Source: an uncultured beta proteobacterium (GTDB lineage: Bacteria > Pseudomonadota > Gammaproteobacteria > Burkholderiales > Burkholderiaceae_C). From it: DNA of 34,572 bases. Location of the stretch: NCBI GenBank assembly GCA_903905735.1, contig CAIVHU010000086.1, positions 1-34,572 on the forward strand, given 5' to 3'. Each line of letters opens with the position of its first letter. Position 1 is the stretch's first letter. The notes under the pieces were generated by a model. That model saw nothing but the letters and a program-made list of their open reading frames with translations, searched no databases and had not been told where the DNA came from. This document shows positions 9,008-16,754 of the stretch, in pieces. The position numbers and the translations under genes were made by a program.

Positions 9008-10963
9008 TTGGGTACTTCATTCAACGAAAAATTTGACCAGCACAGTGCCTGGCGGCGGGAGTTCGCACTGCGTTTGAAGCTGTTGTCTCAATGGTTGCAA
9101 GAGCAGGATTTGCTCGATGCCTCGGTGGAAGATCGCCTGCATCGGCTCGAAGCCCAGGTGCGCGTGGACAAGGTGATGGTGGCTTTTGTGGCCGAGTTCT
9201 CGCGCGGCAAATCTGAATTGATCAATGCCATCTTCTTCGCCGGGTATGGTCGGCGCATCATGCCCGCCAGCGCCGGCCGCACCACCATGTGCCCGACCGA
9301 GATGGGTTACGACCCTGATGTGCCGCCATGCCTGCGTTTGCTGCCCATAGAAACCCGTCTGCAACCGCAGTCCCTGATGGAGTGGCGCATGGTGCCCGAA
9401 AAATGGGAGCGCACCGACCTGGATGTGACCAACCCCAAGCAGTTGTCTGAGGCTTTGGCCAAGGTGGCAGAAACCCGTCATGTGACCCAGGAAGAGGCCC
9501 GCGCCCTGGGTTTCTGGCAAAACCAGGCCATCGAGAACAACCCCGTTCAGGATGCCAGCGGTTTGCTGGAAGTGCCCAAATGGCGGCATGCGCTGATCAA
9601 CATCGCCCATCCGCTGCTTAAACAGGGGCTGGTCATTCTGGATACACCCGGTTTGAACGCGATTGGTGCTGAGCCGGAACTCACGGTTAGCCTTATCCCG
9701 CAAGCCCAAGCCGTGGTGTTCATCCTGGGTGCCGACACCGGCGTGACCCAGTCTGACCTGTCCATCTGGCGTGAACACCTCGTGGATGACGATCAGGATT
9801 TATCCACCCGCCTGGTGGTTTTGAACAAGATCGACACCCTGTGGGATGCCATGGACAGCACGCAGGAGGTTCAAGCCCAGATTGACCGGCAAAAGCGCAG
9901 TTCTGCTGAAATTCTGGGTATCCCGGAAAGCCAGGTGGTGGCCGTTTCTGCCCAAAAGGGACTGGTTGGCAAGGTCAAGAACGATGCGGCGCTGCTCAAG
10001 CGGAGCTGCCTTGAGCATCTTGAAGTTGCTCTGAGCCACGACATCATGGGGCGGCGGCAAAAAATTCTGGGTGCGGCGGTGGCGCGGGGCATCTCTGCAC
10101 TACGTGGCGAGACCGGCCGTTTTGTACACATTCGCCGGCGTGACCTAACCGAGCAGTTGCTGGAACTCAAGGGATTGCAAGGCAAGAACAAACCGGTGAT
10201 CAAAAACATGCGCACGCGGGTGGCACAGGAGCAGGCCGAGTTTGATGCGGCGGGCGTCAAGATTCACGCGGTGCGCTCAGTGCACATGAAGCTGATGCGC
10301 GAAATCTTCAACTTGCTGGGGCCGCTCGAACTCAAGGATGAGATGTCACAACTGACAGCGGCGCTCAAGCAAAAGGGCTTCAAACTGGGCATCAAGCGCT
10401 CTTATGGTGAAACCTTTGAGCGTTTGCGTGCCAACTTGCGTGAGGTTCATGCCAAGGGCCTTGAAATCCACACCATGCTGGTGGCGACTTTCCTGCAACT
10501 CAATACTGAGTACGGTTTCTCGTTGCAGGTGCCTGACGAACCGCAGATTGAGCCGTATTTGAGTGATCTGGAGCTGATCGAGCGCAGCCACGTGCAGTAT
10601 CTAGGGATTGGCAACGCCTTCCGGCTGGCCCAGCCAGAGTTTGCCGACCGGCTGGTGCGGGCACTGAGCACCCGGCTCAGGATGGTCAATGAGACGGCCC
10701 TGAGCGATATTGAGGCCTGGAGCAAATCTGCTGCCTCGCAGCTCGACTCGCAATTGCGCGAACGCCGCAGGAATTTTGTGCGGCGGCTTGAAGCCATTGA
10801 CCGCATTGCCCAGGCCTCCACCGGGTTGGACGAGCGCATCGCCGAGATCAACACCCGCAGTGCGGAACTGGATCAGGCCGAACTCAAGCTGGTGGAGTTG
10901 ACCGAATCCCTGCTGCAGATGACCAAGACTGCACGCTTCGGGATGGCCATGCATGCGGCTTAA
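9008..10963 (+). CDS. dynamin-family GTPase
   Basis: A large protein of about 651 residues of the bacterial dynamin-like class. The G motifs are visible: P-loop AEFSRGKS (G1), TT in GRTTMCPTE (G2), LDTPGLNAI (G3) and LNKIDTL (G4). A long helical C-terminal half with coiled-coil character follows, as in membrane-acting dynamins. The first glycine of the P-loop is Ala. The start is uncertain because no ATG fits: TTG at 9008 has a GGAGG at 8999-9003 and gives MGTSFNEKF; TTG at 8978 would lie in the likely promoter. The stop overlaps the mutY start by 11 bp, so the two are probably cotranscribed. The cellular role is not known; membrane fission/fusion or chromosome-partition helper are family-level guesses. 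Confidence 0.85.
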   Translation: MGTSFNEKFDQHSAWRREFALRLKLLSQWLQEQDLLDASVEDRLHRLEAQVRVDKVMVAFVAEFSRGKSELINAIFFAGYGRRIMPASAGRTTMCPTEMGYDPDVPPCLRLLPIETRLQPQSLMEWRMVPEKWERTDLDVTNPKQLSEALAKVAETRHVTQEEARALGFWQNQAIENNPVQDASGLLEVPKWRHALINIAHPLLKQGLVILDTPGLNAIGAEPELTVSLIPQAQAVVFILGADTGVTQSDLSIWREHLVDDDQDLSTRLVVLNKIDTLWDAMDSTQEVQAQIDRQKRSSAEILGIPESQVVAVSAQKGLVGKVKNDAALLKRSCLEHLEVALSHDIMGRRQKILGAAVARGISALRGETGRFVHIRRRDLTEQLLELKGLQGKNKPVIKNMRTRVAQEQAEFDAAGVKIHAVRSVHMKLMREIFNLLGPLELKDEMSQLTAALKQKGFKLGIKRSYGETFERLRANLREVHAKGLEIHTMLVATFLQLNTEYGFSLQVPDEPQIEPYLSDLELIERSHVQYLGIGNAFRLAQPEFADRLVRALSTRLRMVNETALSDIEAWSKSAASQLDSQLRERRRNFVRRLEAIDRIAQASTGLDERIAEINTRSAELDQAELKLVELTESLLQMTKTARFGMAMHAA

Positions 10964-12005
10964 TCCTCCCGCAGAGGGCTTTGCGCAGTCGCTGGTGCGC
11001 TGGCAGCTGGCGCATGGCAGGCACGATTTGCCCTGGCAGGCAACGCGGGATCCCTACCGCGTCTGGCTGTCTGAAATCATGCTGCAGCAAACCCAGGTCG
11101 TCACGGTGCGGGACTACTTTGCACGTTTTTTGGAGCGATTTCCTGACCTGTCCGCCTTGGCGAGCTCACCGTTGGATGATGTTTTGGGCCTGTGGAGTGG
11201 CTTGGGTTATTACAGCCGCGCACGCAATATGCACCTGTGTGCGCAGCAGGTCATGGCACTGCACGGTGGGATGTTTCCGAACACAGCGGCGCAACTTCAA
11301 GCCTTGCCCGGCATCGGGCCTTCGACGGCGGCTGCGATCGCATCGATCGGTTTTGGGGAGCGGGTAGCTATTCTGGACGGCAATGTCAAACGCGTGTTGA
11401 CGCGTTATCTCGGTTTTGAGGATGACTTGGCGCTCTCAGTCAATGAAAAACGATTGTGGATAGAGGCGACACGGCTTCTGCCTCAGGACGACTTGGCCAA
11501 CACCATGCCGCGCTACACCCAGGCGGTGATGGACCTGGGCGCCACCGTGTGCACGGCCAGAAAACCCGCGTGTGCTGCTTGCCCGCTGCAGGGTCAATGC
11601 CGCGCTGAAGCGCTGGCCAGCCAGGAAGCTTTCCCGGTCAAAACCCGCAAGCTCAAGCGCACGGCACAGACCCTCTGGCTGCTGTGGGCAGTGTCAGATG
11701 AGGGTGCGGTGTGGCTCAGCCAGCGACCCACACCGGGGGTCTGGGCCGGCTTGTACTGCCTGCCTTTGTTCGATGACCGCGATGCTTTGCAGGCCAGCGT
11801 GCCCGCCGCGCTGCAGGAGCAGTTGCAGTTGCAGTACCAGCCTGTGATCAAACATGTGCTGACGCACAAAGACCTGTATTTGCATCCGGTTCGTGTGGTG
11901 TCGCCGAGTGGTGTGTCACCCGGTGTGGCAGGTGCCTGGGTGGAGGCCGGGCGCTGGCCACAACTGGGTCTGCCTGCCCCGATCAGAAAGCTGCTTGCCG
12001 CTTAG
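10953..12005 (+). CDS. mutY: adenine DNA glycosylase
   Basis: MutY removes adenine paired with 8-oxoguanine, complementing MutM. It shows [22 protein letters not shown] with the catalytic Glu, the helix-hairpin-helix [18 protein letters not shown], the catalytic Asp in [12 protein letters not shown], and the [4Fe-4S] ligands C-x6-C-x2-C-x5-C ([17 protein letters not shown], around residues 195-211). The C-terminal 110 residues form the MutT-like 8-oxoG reader. The ATG lies inside the 3' end of the GTPase gene. The stop overlaps that of convergent rapZ by 4 bp, with no terminator between. Confidence 0.97.
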   Translation: MRLNPPAEGFAQSLVRWQLAHGRHDLPWQATRDPYRVWLSEIMLQQTQVVTVRDYFARFLERFPDLSALASSPLDDVLGLWSGLGYYSRARNMHLCAQQVMALHGGMFPNTAAQLQALPGIGPSTAAAIASIGFGERVAILDGNVKRVLTRYLGFEDDLALSVNEKRLWIEATRLLPQDDLANTMPRYTQAVMDLGATVCTARKPACAACPLQGQCRAEALASQEAFPVKTRKLKRTAQTLWLLWAVSDEGAVWLSQRPTPGVWAGLYCLPLFDDRDALQASVPAALQEQLQLQYQPVIKHVLTHKDLYLHPVRVVSPSGVSPGVAGAWVEAGRWPQLGLPAPIRKLLAA

Positions 12006-12892
12006 CGGGCATCCATCTCGCGGTGGCGCTTCAAGGTGACCCAGCGCGCTTCAAACAGTCGGACGAGCTGTTCCACCAGATAAACGGATCGGTGCTGGCC
12101 GCCGGTGCAACCAATGGCCACGGTCACGTAACTGCGGTGGTTTTGCGACAGGTCATCCATCCAGCTGTCCAAAAACCCGCGAATATGCTCCTGCATGCGC
12201 TGCACCTCGGGCTGCCGTTTCAGAAAATCAGCCACAGGCGCATCCTGCCCGGTCAAGGCGCGTAGCTCGGGTTCGTAATGCGGGTTGGGCAACATGCGCA
12301 CATCAAAAACGAAATCGGCATCGCTGGGTATGCCGCGTTTGAATGCAAAAGACTCGAAGACCAGGGTCAGCTGCTCGCCGGGGGCTTCGATAAACGCCTT
12401 GACATAGCTTTGCAGTTGTGTCGGGCGAATCACGCTGGTGTCGATCACATGCGCCTGCATGCGCAGGTCGCTGAGCAAATCCCGCTCCAGTTCAATAGCT
12501 TCGGCCAGTGCATGGCGCTGGTCCTGAAAGGCGCTCAGCGGCAACCCCTGGGACAGCGGATGGCGCCTGCGGGTTTCAGAAAAGCGGCGAATCAGCGTTT
12601 CCGTGGTGGCATCCAGAAAGATCGAATCCACCTGGAAACCCAACGCCTTGAGGTGTTGCAATTGCTCGGGCACCAGTGGCAGCGAACTCGCGCTGCGCAC
12701 ATCAATGGCAATGGCCAGACGCTTGGCATGGTGCGCATGTTCCAGGTCCACCAGTGGCATTAGCAGCTCGGGCGGCAAATTGTCCACGCAGTAAAAACCC
12801 AAGTCTTCCAGCGCATGAAGCGCCACAGATTTGCCGGAGCCCGACATGCCGGTGATCAGGACAATTTGCACGTCGAGTCTGGCGGTGTTCAT
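12002..12892 (-). CDS. rapZ: RNase adapter RapZ / nucleotide-binding protein
   Basis: RapZ binds ATP/GTP and, in E. coli, guides RNase E to the GlmZ small RNA to control amino-sugar synthesis. Residues 15-22 are the Walker A GMSGSGKS. Further family marks are [54 protein letters not shown] and the C-terminal [14 protein letters not shown]. The length of 296 is normal. It starts one base after the recN stop, so it belongs to the nadK-recN-rapZ unit. That placement differs from the rpoN-linked position in enterobacteria. Whether the GlmZ function applies in betaproteobacteria is not shown here. Confidence 0.94.
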   Translation of the reverse strand: MNTARLDVQIVLITGMSGSGKSVALHALEDLGFYCVDNLPPELLMPLVDLEHAHHAKRLAIAIDVRSASSLPLVPEQLQHLKALGFQVDSIFLDATTETLIRRFSETRRRHPLSQGLPLSAFQDQRHALAEAIELERDLLSDLRMQAHVIDTSVIRPTQLQSYVKAFIEAPGEQLTLVFESFAFKRGIPSDADFVFDVRMLPNPHYEPELRALTGQDAPVADFLKRQPEVQRMQEHIRGFLDSWMDDLSQNHRSYVTVAIGCTGGQHRSVYLVEQLVRLFEARWVTLKRHREMDAR

Positions 12893-12893
12893 C

Positions 12894-14546
12894 TCAAACC
12901 CCTTGCACTTGCAGCATGTCGCGTGCGTGCGTCAGCGTGCTGGCCAGTATGCGCTCTCCACCTAGCATGCGAGCTAATTCAGTCACCCTATCTTCCCCTT
13001 TGACCGGCGTGACCGAGCTGACGGTCGAGCCACCGGCAAGCTGCTTCCTGACCACCAAATGCTGATCCGCGCAAGCAGCCACCTGCGGCAGGTGGGTCAC
13101 GGCCAGCACTTGCCGGTCTACCCCCAACTGGCGCATCAGCCGTCCCACGGTTTCGGCCACGGCACCACCCACACCGGCATCCACCTCGTCAAAAATCAGC
13201 GTTTGCGCGGTGCCCAGTTGGCTGGTGGTCACCGCAATGGCCAGCGCCAGGCGGGACAGCTCCCCGCCCGAGGCCACCTTGTTGACAGGGCGCGGCGTGC
13301 TGCCAGCGTGTCCTGCCACCAGAAAGTTGATCTCCTCCAGGCCGGTCTGCAGTGGCTGAGGTGCCGCCTGAATCTGTACCTCAAACTGGCCGCCCTGCAT
13401 GCCCAGCCCCTGCATGGCCAGGGTAATGGTTTGGGCGAGTTGGGGAGAGGCCTTTTTGCGCGCCTGGTTTAGCTTGCCAGCTTCGAGCTGATAGCCTTGC
13501 CAGGCGGACTCCAGAGCGCGCTCAAGCCCTTTCAGATCCGCCGCCGCATCCAGAGCTTGCAAATGCTGCTTCCAGCCTGACAGCAGGTCTGGCAGTTCCT
13601 CCGGGCTGCGTTTGTACCGGCGCGCCAGTGATACCCACAGCCCCATGCGCTCGTCCAGTGCCGTGAGCCTGTCTGGGTCGAGTTCGGTCTTTCGCAGGTA
13701 GGCGCGCAGCGAGTGCACGGCATCTTCCATCTGCGCCAGACTGGATGCTAAAACCTCGTTCAGCCCTTTGAATACGGGCTCTATATGCTCTTGTTTTTGT
13801 AGAACCTCGCAGGCATTGCCCACCAGGTTACAGGCGTTGCCGTCGTTCTCGTCGAGCACCAGCAAGGCCGACTGTGCAGCATCCAGCAGCGCCTGGGCGT
13901 TGGAAAGCCGGGTGTGTTCGGCACTCAGGGTGGGCCATTCATCCGGGGTTGGGTTGAGTTTGTCCAGCTCCCCAATTTGCCAGCTCAGTCGCTCGCACTC
14001 GTTCAGCAGCGAGTCTTGCGAGATGCGGGCCTGCGCCAACTGGTCCTGTGCTGCGCGCCAGGTGTGCCACCGGGCGGTGACGGTGTCGGTAGAGATTTTT
14101 GCGTAAGCATCCAGCAGCCTGCGCACAGCTTCGGGGCGCGTCAGGCTTTGCCAGGCGTGCTGGCCGTGGATGTCAAGCAACTGCTCGCCCAAGGCGCGCA
14201 GTTGGGTGGCGGTGGCAGGGCTGCCATTGATCCAGGCGCGGCTTTTGCTTTGCGTGTCAATGGTGCGACGCAGCAACAGGCTGGCATCGATCTCAAATCC
14301 GGCTTCCTCCAGCCAGCCTGTGACAGTGGGTGTGACATCGAACTCGGCGCTGACATCGGTTCGGGCCGCACCCTCGCGGATCAGGCTGGCATCTGCCCGC
14401 CCACCGGTGACTAGCTGCAGGGCATCCACCAGAATGGATTTGCCAGCGCCTGTTTCCCCGGTCAGTACAGTAAAACCCTGGCTAAGCTCCAGATCCAATT
14501 CGCTGACGATGACAAAGTCGCGCAGGACGATGCGTTTGAGGCTCAC
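12894..14546 (-). CDS. recN: DNA repair protein RecN (SMC-like ATPase)
   Basis: RecN is a cohesin-like ATPase recruited to double-strand breaks. The 550 residues include Walker A (GETGAGKS, residues 30-37), the early [14 protein letters not shown] strand, a central coiled coil (about 150-360), the ABC signature [13 protein letters not shown] and Walker [13 protein letters not shown], then the VTHLPQVAA switch. The start is GTG, overlapping the nadK stop as GTGA. The segment encoding [12 protein letters not shown] in the coiled coil overlaps a degenerate copy of the dispersed 36-nt repeat (13756-13791). Confidence 0.96.
   Translation of the reverse strand: MSLKRIVLRDFVIVSELDLELSQGFTVLTGETGAGKSILVDALQLVTGGRADASLIREGAARTDVSAEFDVTPTVTGWLEEAGFEIDASLLLRRTIDTQSKSRAWINGSPATATQLRALGEQLLDIHGQHAWQSLTRPEAVRRLLDAYAKISTDTVTARWHTWRAAQDQLAQARISQDSLLNECERLSWQIGELDKLNPTPDEWPTLSAEHTRLSNAQALLDAAQSALLVLDENDGNACNLVGNACEVLQKQEHIEPVFKGLNEVLASSLAQMEDAVHSLRAYLRKTELDPDRLTALDERMGLWVSLARRYKRSPEELPDLLSGWKQHLQALDAAADLKGLERALESAWQGYQLEAGKLNQARKKASPQLAQTITLAMQGLGMQGGQFEVQIQAAPQPLQTGLEEINFLVAGHAGSTPRPVNKVASGGELSRLALAIAVTTSQLGTAQTLIFDEVDAGVGGAVAETVGRLMRQLGVDRQVLAVTHLPQVAACADQHLVVRKQLAGGSTVSSVTPVKGEDRVTELARMLGGERILASTLTHARDMLQVQGV
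13756..13791 (-). repeat. dispersed 36-nt repeat, copy F (degenerate, inside recN)
   Basis: The minus strand starts AGAGCATATAGAGCCC and has AAAGGGCT in the right place (positions 23-30), flanked by AT-rich runs (ACAAG before, GGTTTTAG after). The last six positions do not match, so this is the weakest of the gap-free copies. Confidence 0.35.
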
Positions 14547-15445
14547 GTTGACGCTACTCCTTCGTTCCAGTGCAGCTTTTCCCGCAGCGTGTCAAAGTAC
14601 GACCAGCCCTTGGGATGCAAAAAGCGTGCGTGGTGGGTTGATCGGGTGACTTCGATGCGGTCGCCGTGCATCAGGGAGGCCAGGGACTGCTGGTCAAAAC
14701 TCGCGCTGGCATCCCGACCCGCTACTAGTTCAATAGCTATATGCGAAGTATTCGCAAGGACTAGAGGCCGATTTGATAAAGTATGTGGCGCAATCGGCAC
14801 CATCACCCAGCCGGGGATGGATGGATGCAGCAATGGCCCGCCAGACGACAGTGCATAGGCCGTTGAGCCCGTTGGCGAGGCAATGATCAGGCCGTCAGCG
14901 CGCTGGTTCGCCACAAAATGGCCATCAACTTCGACGCGCAACTCGACCATGCCCGAGGTGGCACCCCGGTTGACCACCACATCGTTCAAGGCCATGGCGG
15001 AATACACACAACGGCCATCGCGCATCACCCGGCCATTCATCAGGCTGCGGTGGTCTTCCACGTATTCACCGTGCAGCATCCTGGTCAGGCAGGAATCAAA
15101 ACTGTGATAAGGAATGTCGGTGATGAAACCCAGACGACCCTGGTTGATGCCAATCAGCGGTACGCCATAAGAGGCCAGCTGTCTGCCAATACCCAACATG
15201 GTGCCGTCGCCACCCACTACCAAGCCTAGATCGCATTGCGCGCCAATTTGAGTCATCGTCAGCGCTGGGTAGCCGACGATGTCCATGTTGCTGGCGGTTT
15301 CGGCCTCCAGCACCACGTCGCAACCTTGGGCATTCAGGATATGGGCGACCGCCTCCAGTGCTGCTCTTGAACTGGCAAGGGCTGACGAACTGGAAGAAGT
15401 CTGGTACTTGCCGAAGAGGGCAACGAGCTTAAATTTGGAATCCAT
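14543..15445 (-). CDS. nadK: NAD kinase
   Basis: NadK phosphorylates NAD to NADP. It has the GGDGTM motif (residues 78-83), the [10 protein letters not shown] loop (101-110) and the substrate-binding [22 protein letters not shown]. The length is 300 from ATG 15445 ([15 protein letters not shown]); a TTG six bases upstream is less likely. It is first in the nadK-recN-rapZ minus-strand unit and divergent from hrcA across 28 bp, so the two promoters must overlap. The C-terminal segment around [20 protein letters not shown] is encoded across an antisense copy of the dispersed repeat (14733-14768). Confidence 0.96.
   Translation of the reverse strand: MDSKFKLVALFGKYQTSSSSSALASSRAALEAVAHILNAQGCDVVLEAETASNMDIVGYPALTMTQIGAQCDLGLVVGGDGTMLGIGRQLASYGVPLIGINQGRLGFITDIPYHSFDSCLTRMLHGEYVEDHRSLMNGRVMRDGRCVYSAMALNDVVVNRGATSGMVELRVEVDGHFVANQRADGLIIASPTGSTAYALSSGGPLLHPSIPGWVMVPIAPHTLSNRPLVLANTSHIAIELVAGRDASASFDQQSLASLMHGDRIEVTRSTHHARFLHPKGWSYFDTLREKLHWNEGVAST
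14733..14768 (+). repeat. dispersed 36-nt repeat, copy B (inside nadK, antisense)
   Basis: It starts ATAGCTATATGCGAAGTA, has a perfect TGCGAA-GTA-TTCGCA hairpin at its centre and ends AAGGACTAGAGGC. It has the same length as the intergenic copy A, with the same first eight and last five bases. The reading frame of nadK remains open through it. Confidence 0.65.
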
Positions 15446-15473
15446 TCGCAAATTACATCACTAAAATCAAATC

Positions 15474-16478
15474 ATGCTGGATGACCGTGCCAAGTTATTA
15501 CTCAAAGCGCTGGTAGAGCGTTACATCGCTGACGGTCAGCCGGTCGGGTCACGCACGTTGTCCAAGGCATCAGGGCTTGAACTGTCACCCGCCACCATCC
15601 GCAACGTGATGTCTGATCTGGAAGAGGCAGGGCTGATCGCCAGCCCGCACACCTCCGCCGGGCGCATCCCCACCGCTCGTGGCTACAGGCTGTTTGTGGA
15701 CACCATGCTCACTGTGCAGCGCAGCCATCTGGGCGAGCATGTGCTGGCCTACGACCAGCCGCAAAAAGTGATCGCCAACGCGGCCAATCTGCTCTCCAAT
15801 CTATCCCAGTTTGTCGGTGTGGTGCTGGCACCCCGGCGCACATCGGTCTTCAGGCACATTGAGTTTTTGCGATTGTCCGAGCGGCGTCTGCTGGTGATCA
15901 TCGTCTCGCCAGAGGGCGACGTGCAAAACCGGGTGATCTTTACCGAGGTGGACTACACCCAGCGGCAATTGATAGAGGCTGCCAATTACCTCAATGCCAA
16001 CTACATCGGTCTGGACCTGGATCAGGTGCGAGAGCGGCTGAAAAACGAAGTGCAGTCCTTGCAGGCCGAGATCGCCAGCCTGATGACGGCGGCCGTGGCC
16101 GCCAACTCCGATGTCCTGGCCGAAACCAGCGATGAAGTGATCATCTCAGGTGAGAAAAATCTGCTGTCAGTCAGTGACTTCGCCCATGACATGGGCCATT
16201 TGCGGCGGGCTTTTGACCTGTTTGAACAAAAAACCCAGTTGATGCGGCTGCTGGATGTGACTGGCCGTGCCGAAGGCGTGCGCATTTATATTGGTGGCGA
16301 GAGTCAAATCGTGCCTTTTGAGGAGCTGTCCATCGTCAGCGCACCTTATGAGGTGGACGGCCAGGTAGTTGGAACCCTGGGTGTCGTCGGTCCCACGCGC
16401 ATGGCCTATGACCGCATGATCCAGATCGTGGACATCACCTCCAAGTTGGTCAGCAACGCGCTGAGCCACCACAAGTAG
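15474..16478 (+). CDS. hrcA: heat-inducible transcription repressor HrcA
   Basis: HrcA represses chaperone operons (groESL, dnaK) by binding CIRCE operators. The N-terminal winged helix (about residues 1-75) is evident as [36 protein letters not shown] and [18 protein letters not shown]. The rest is the GAF-like dimerisation/effector domain, ending with IYIGGES...[18 protein letters not shown]. The length of 334 is normal. ATG 15474 gives [10 protein letters not shown]. No CIRCE-like inverted repeat was noticed in its own short upstream region. Two tRNA genes follow within 23 bp. Confidence 0.96.
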   Translation: MLDDRAKLLLKALVERYIADGQPVGSRTLSKASGLELSPATIRNVMSDLEEAGLIASPHTSAGRIPTARGYRLFVDTMLTVQRSHLGEHVLAYDQPQKVIANAANLLSNLSQFVGVVLAPRRTSVFRHIEFLRLSERRLLVIIVSPEGDVQNRVIFTEVDYTQRQLIEAANYLNANYIGLDLDQVRERLKNEVQSLQAEIASLMTAAVAANSDVLAETSDEVIISGEKNLLSVSDFAHDMGHLRRAFDLFEQKTQLMRLLDVTGRAEGVRIYIGGESQIVPFEELSIVSAPYEVDGQVVGTLGVVGPTRMAYDRMIQIVDITSKLVSNALSHHK

Positions 16479-16488
16479 CCCCTACAAT
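16461..16488 (+). promoter_or_regulatory. possible promoter of the tRNA(CAU) gene
   Basis: TACAAT (16483-16488) lies 13 bp before the tRNA and is one base off the -10 consensus. CTGAGC (16461-16466) at 16-bp spacing is a poor -35. It overlaps the 3' end of hrcA. Confidence 0.3.
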
Positions 16489-16501
16489 CGAAGGTTCGGT
16501 C

Positions 16502-16578
16502 GGGCCGTTAGCTCAGTTGGTTAGAGCAGAGGACTCATAATCCTTTGGTCCACAGTTCAAGTCTGTGACGGCCTACCA
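16502..16578 (+). tRNA. tRNA with CAU anticodon (elongator Met or lysidine-modified Ile2)
   Basis: A 77-nt cloverleaf with encoded CCA. The acceptor GGGCCGT pairs with ACGGCCT (first pair G-U). The D arm is GCTC-AGTTGGTTA-GAGC, and the anticodon stem AGGAC/GTCCT-like region holds CTCATAA with anticodon CAT. The T arm is CACAG-TTCAAGT-CTGTG. It is not an initiator (no mismatched first pair of the C-A type and no GGG/CCC anticodon stem). The TTGGTC after the anticodon arm resembles Ile2 more than Met, but identity elements were not scored. Confidence 0.93.
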
Positions 16579-16594
16579 ATTTTCGGGCTATAAT
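16565..16594 (+). promoter_or_regulatory. possible promoter of tRNA-Arg inside the preceding tRNA
   Basis: A perfect TATAAT (16589-16594) lies 10 bp before tRNA-Arg, and GTGACG (16565-16570) sits 18 bp upstream within the 3' half of the CAU tRNA. The -10 is embedded in the palindrome GCTATAA-T-TTATAGC (16588-16602). Confidence 0.35.
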
Positions 16595-16604
16595 TTATAG
16601 CTTG

Positions 16605-16681
16605 GCGGCTGTAGCTCAGTTGGATAGAGTACTTGGCTACGAACCAAGGGGTCGTGGGTTCAATTCCTGCCAGCCGCACCA
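16605..16681 (+). tRNA. tRNA-Arg, anticodon ACG
   Basis: A 77-nt cloverleaf with encoded CCA. The acceptor is GCGGCTG/CAGCCGC and the D arm GCTC...GAGT. The anticodon arm TTGG-CTACGAA-CCAA has anticodon ACG (A34 becomes inosine, reading CGU/CGC/CGA). The T arm is GTGGG-TTCAATT-CCTGC. It is 26 bp after the CAU tRNA and followed by a strong terminator. Confidence 0.97.
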
Positions 16682-16686
16682 TATGT

Positions 16687-16721
16687 AAAGCCTGCAACTT
16701 GTGATGAGTTGCAGGCTTTTT
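16687..16721 (+). terminator. rho-independent terminator after the tRNA pair
   Basis: AAAGCCTGCAACT pairs perfectly with AGTTGCAGGCTTT (13 bp, 7-nt loop) and is followed by T-rich sequence. It ends the tRNA transcript and may also stop spoT transcription arriving from the other strand. Confidence 0.9.
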
Positions 16722-16754
16722 ACTTGGTGAGAACCATCCAAAGTGGCCCGAAGG

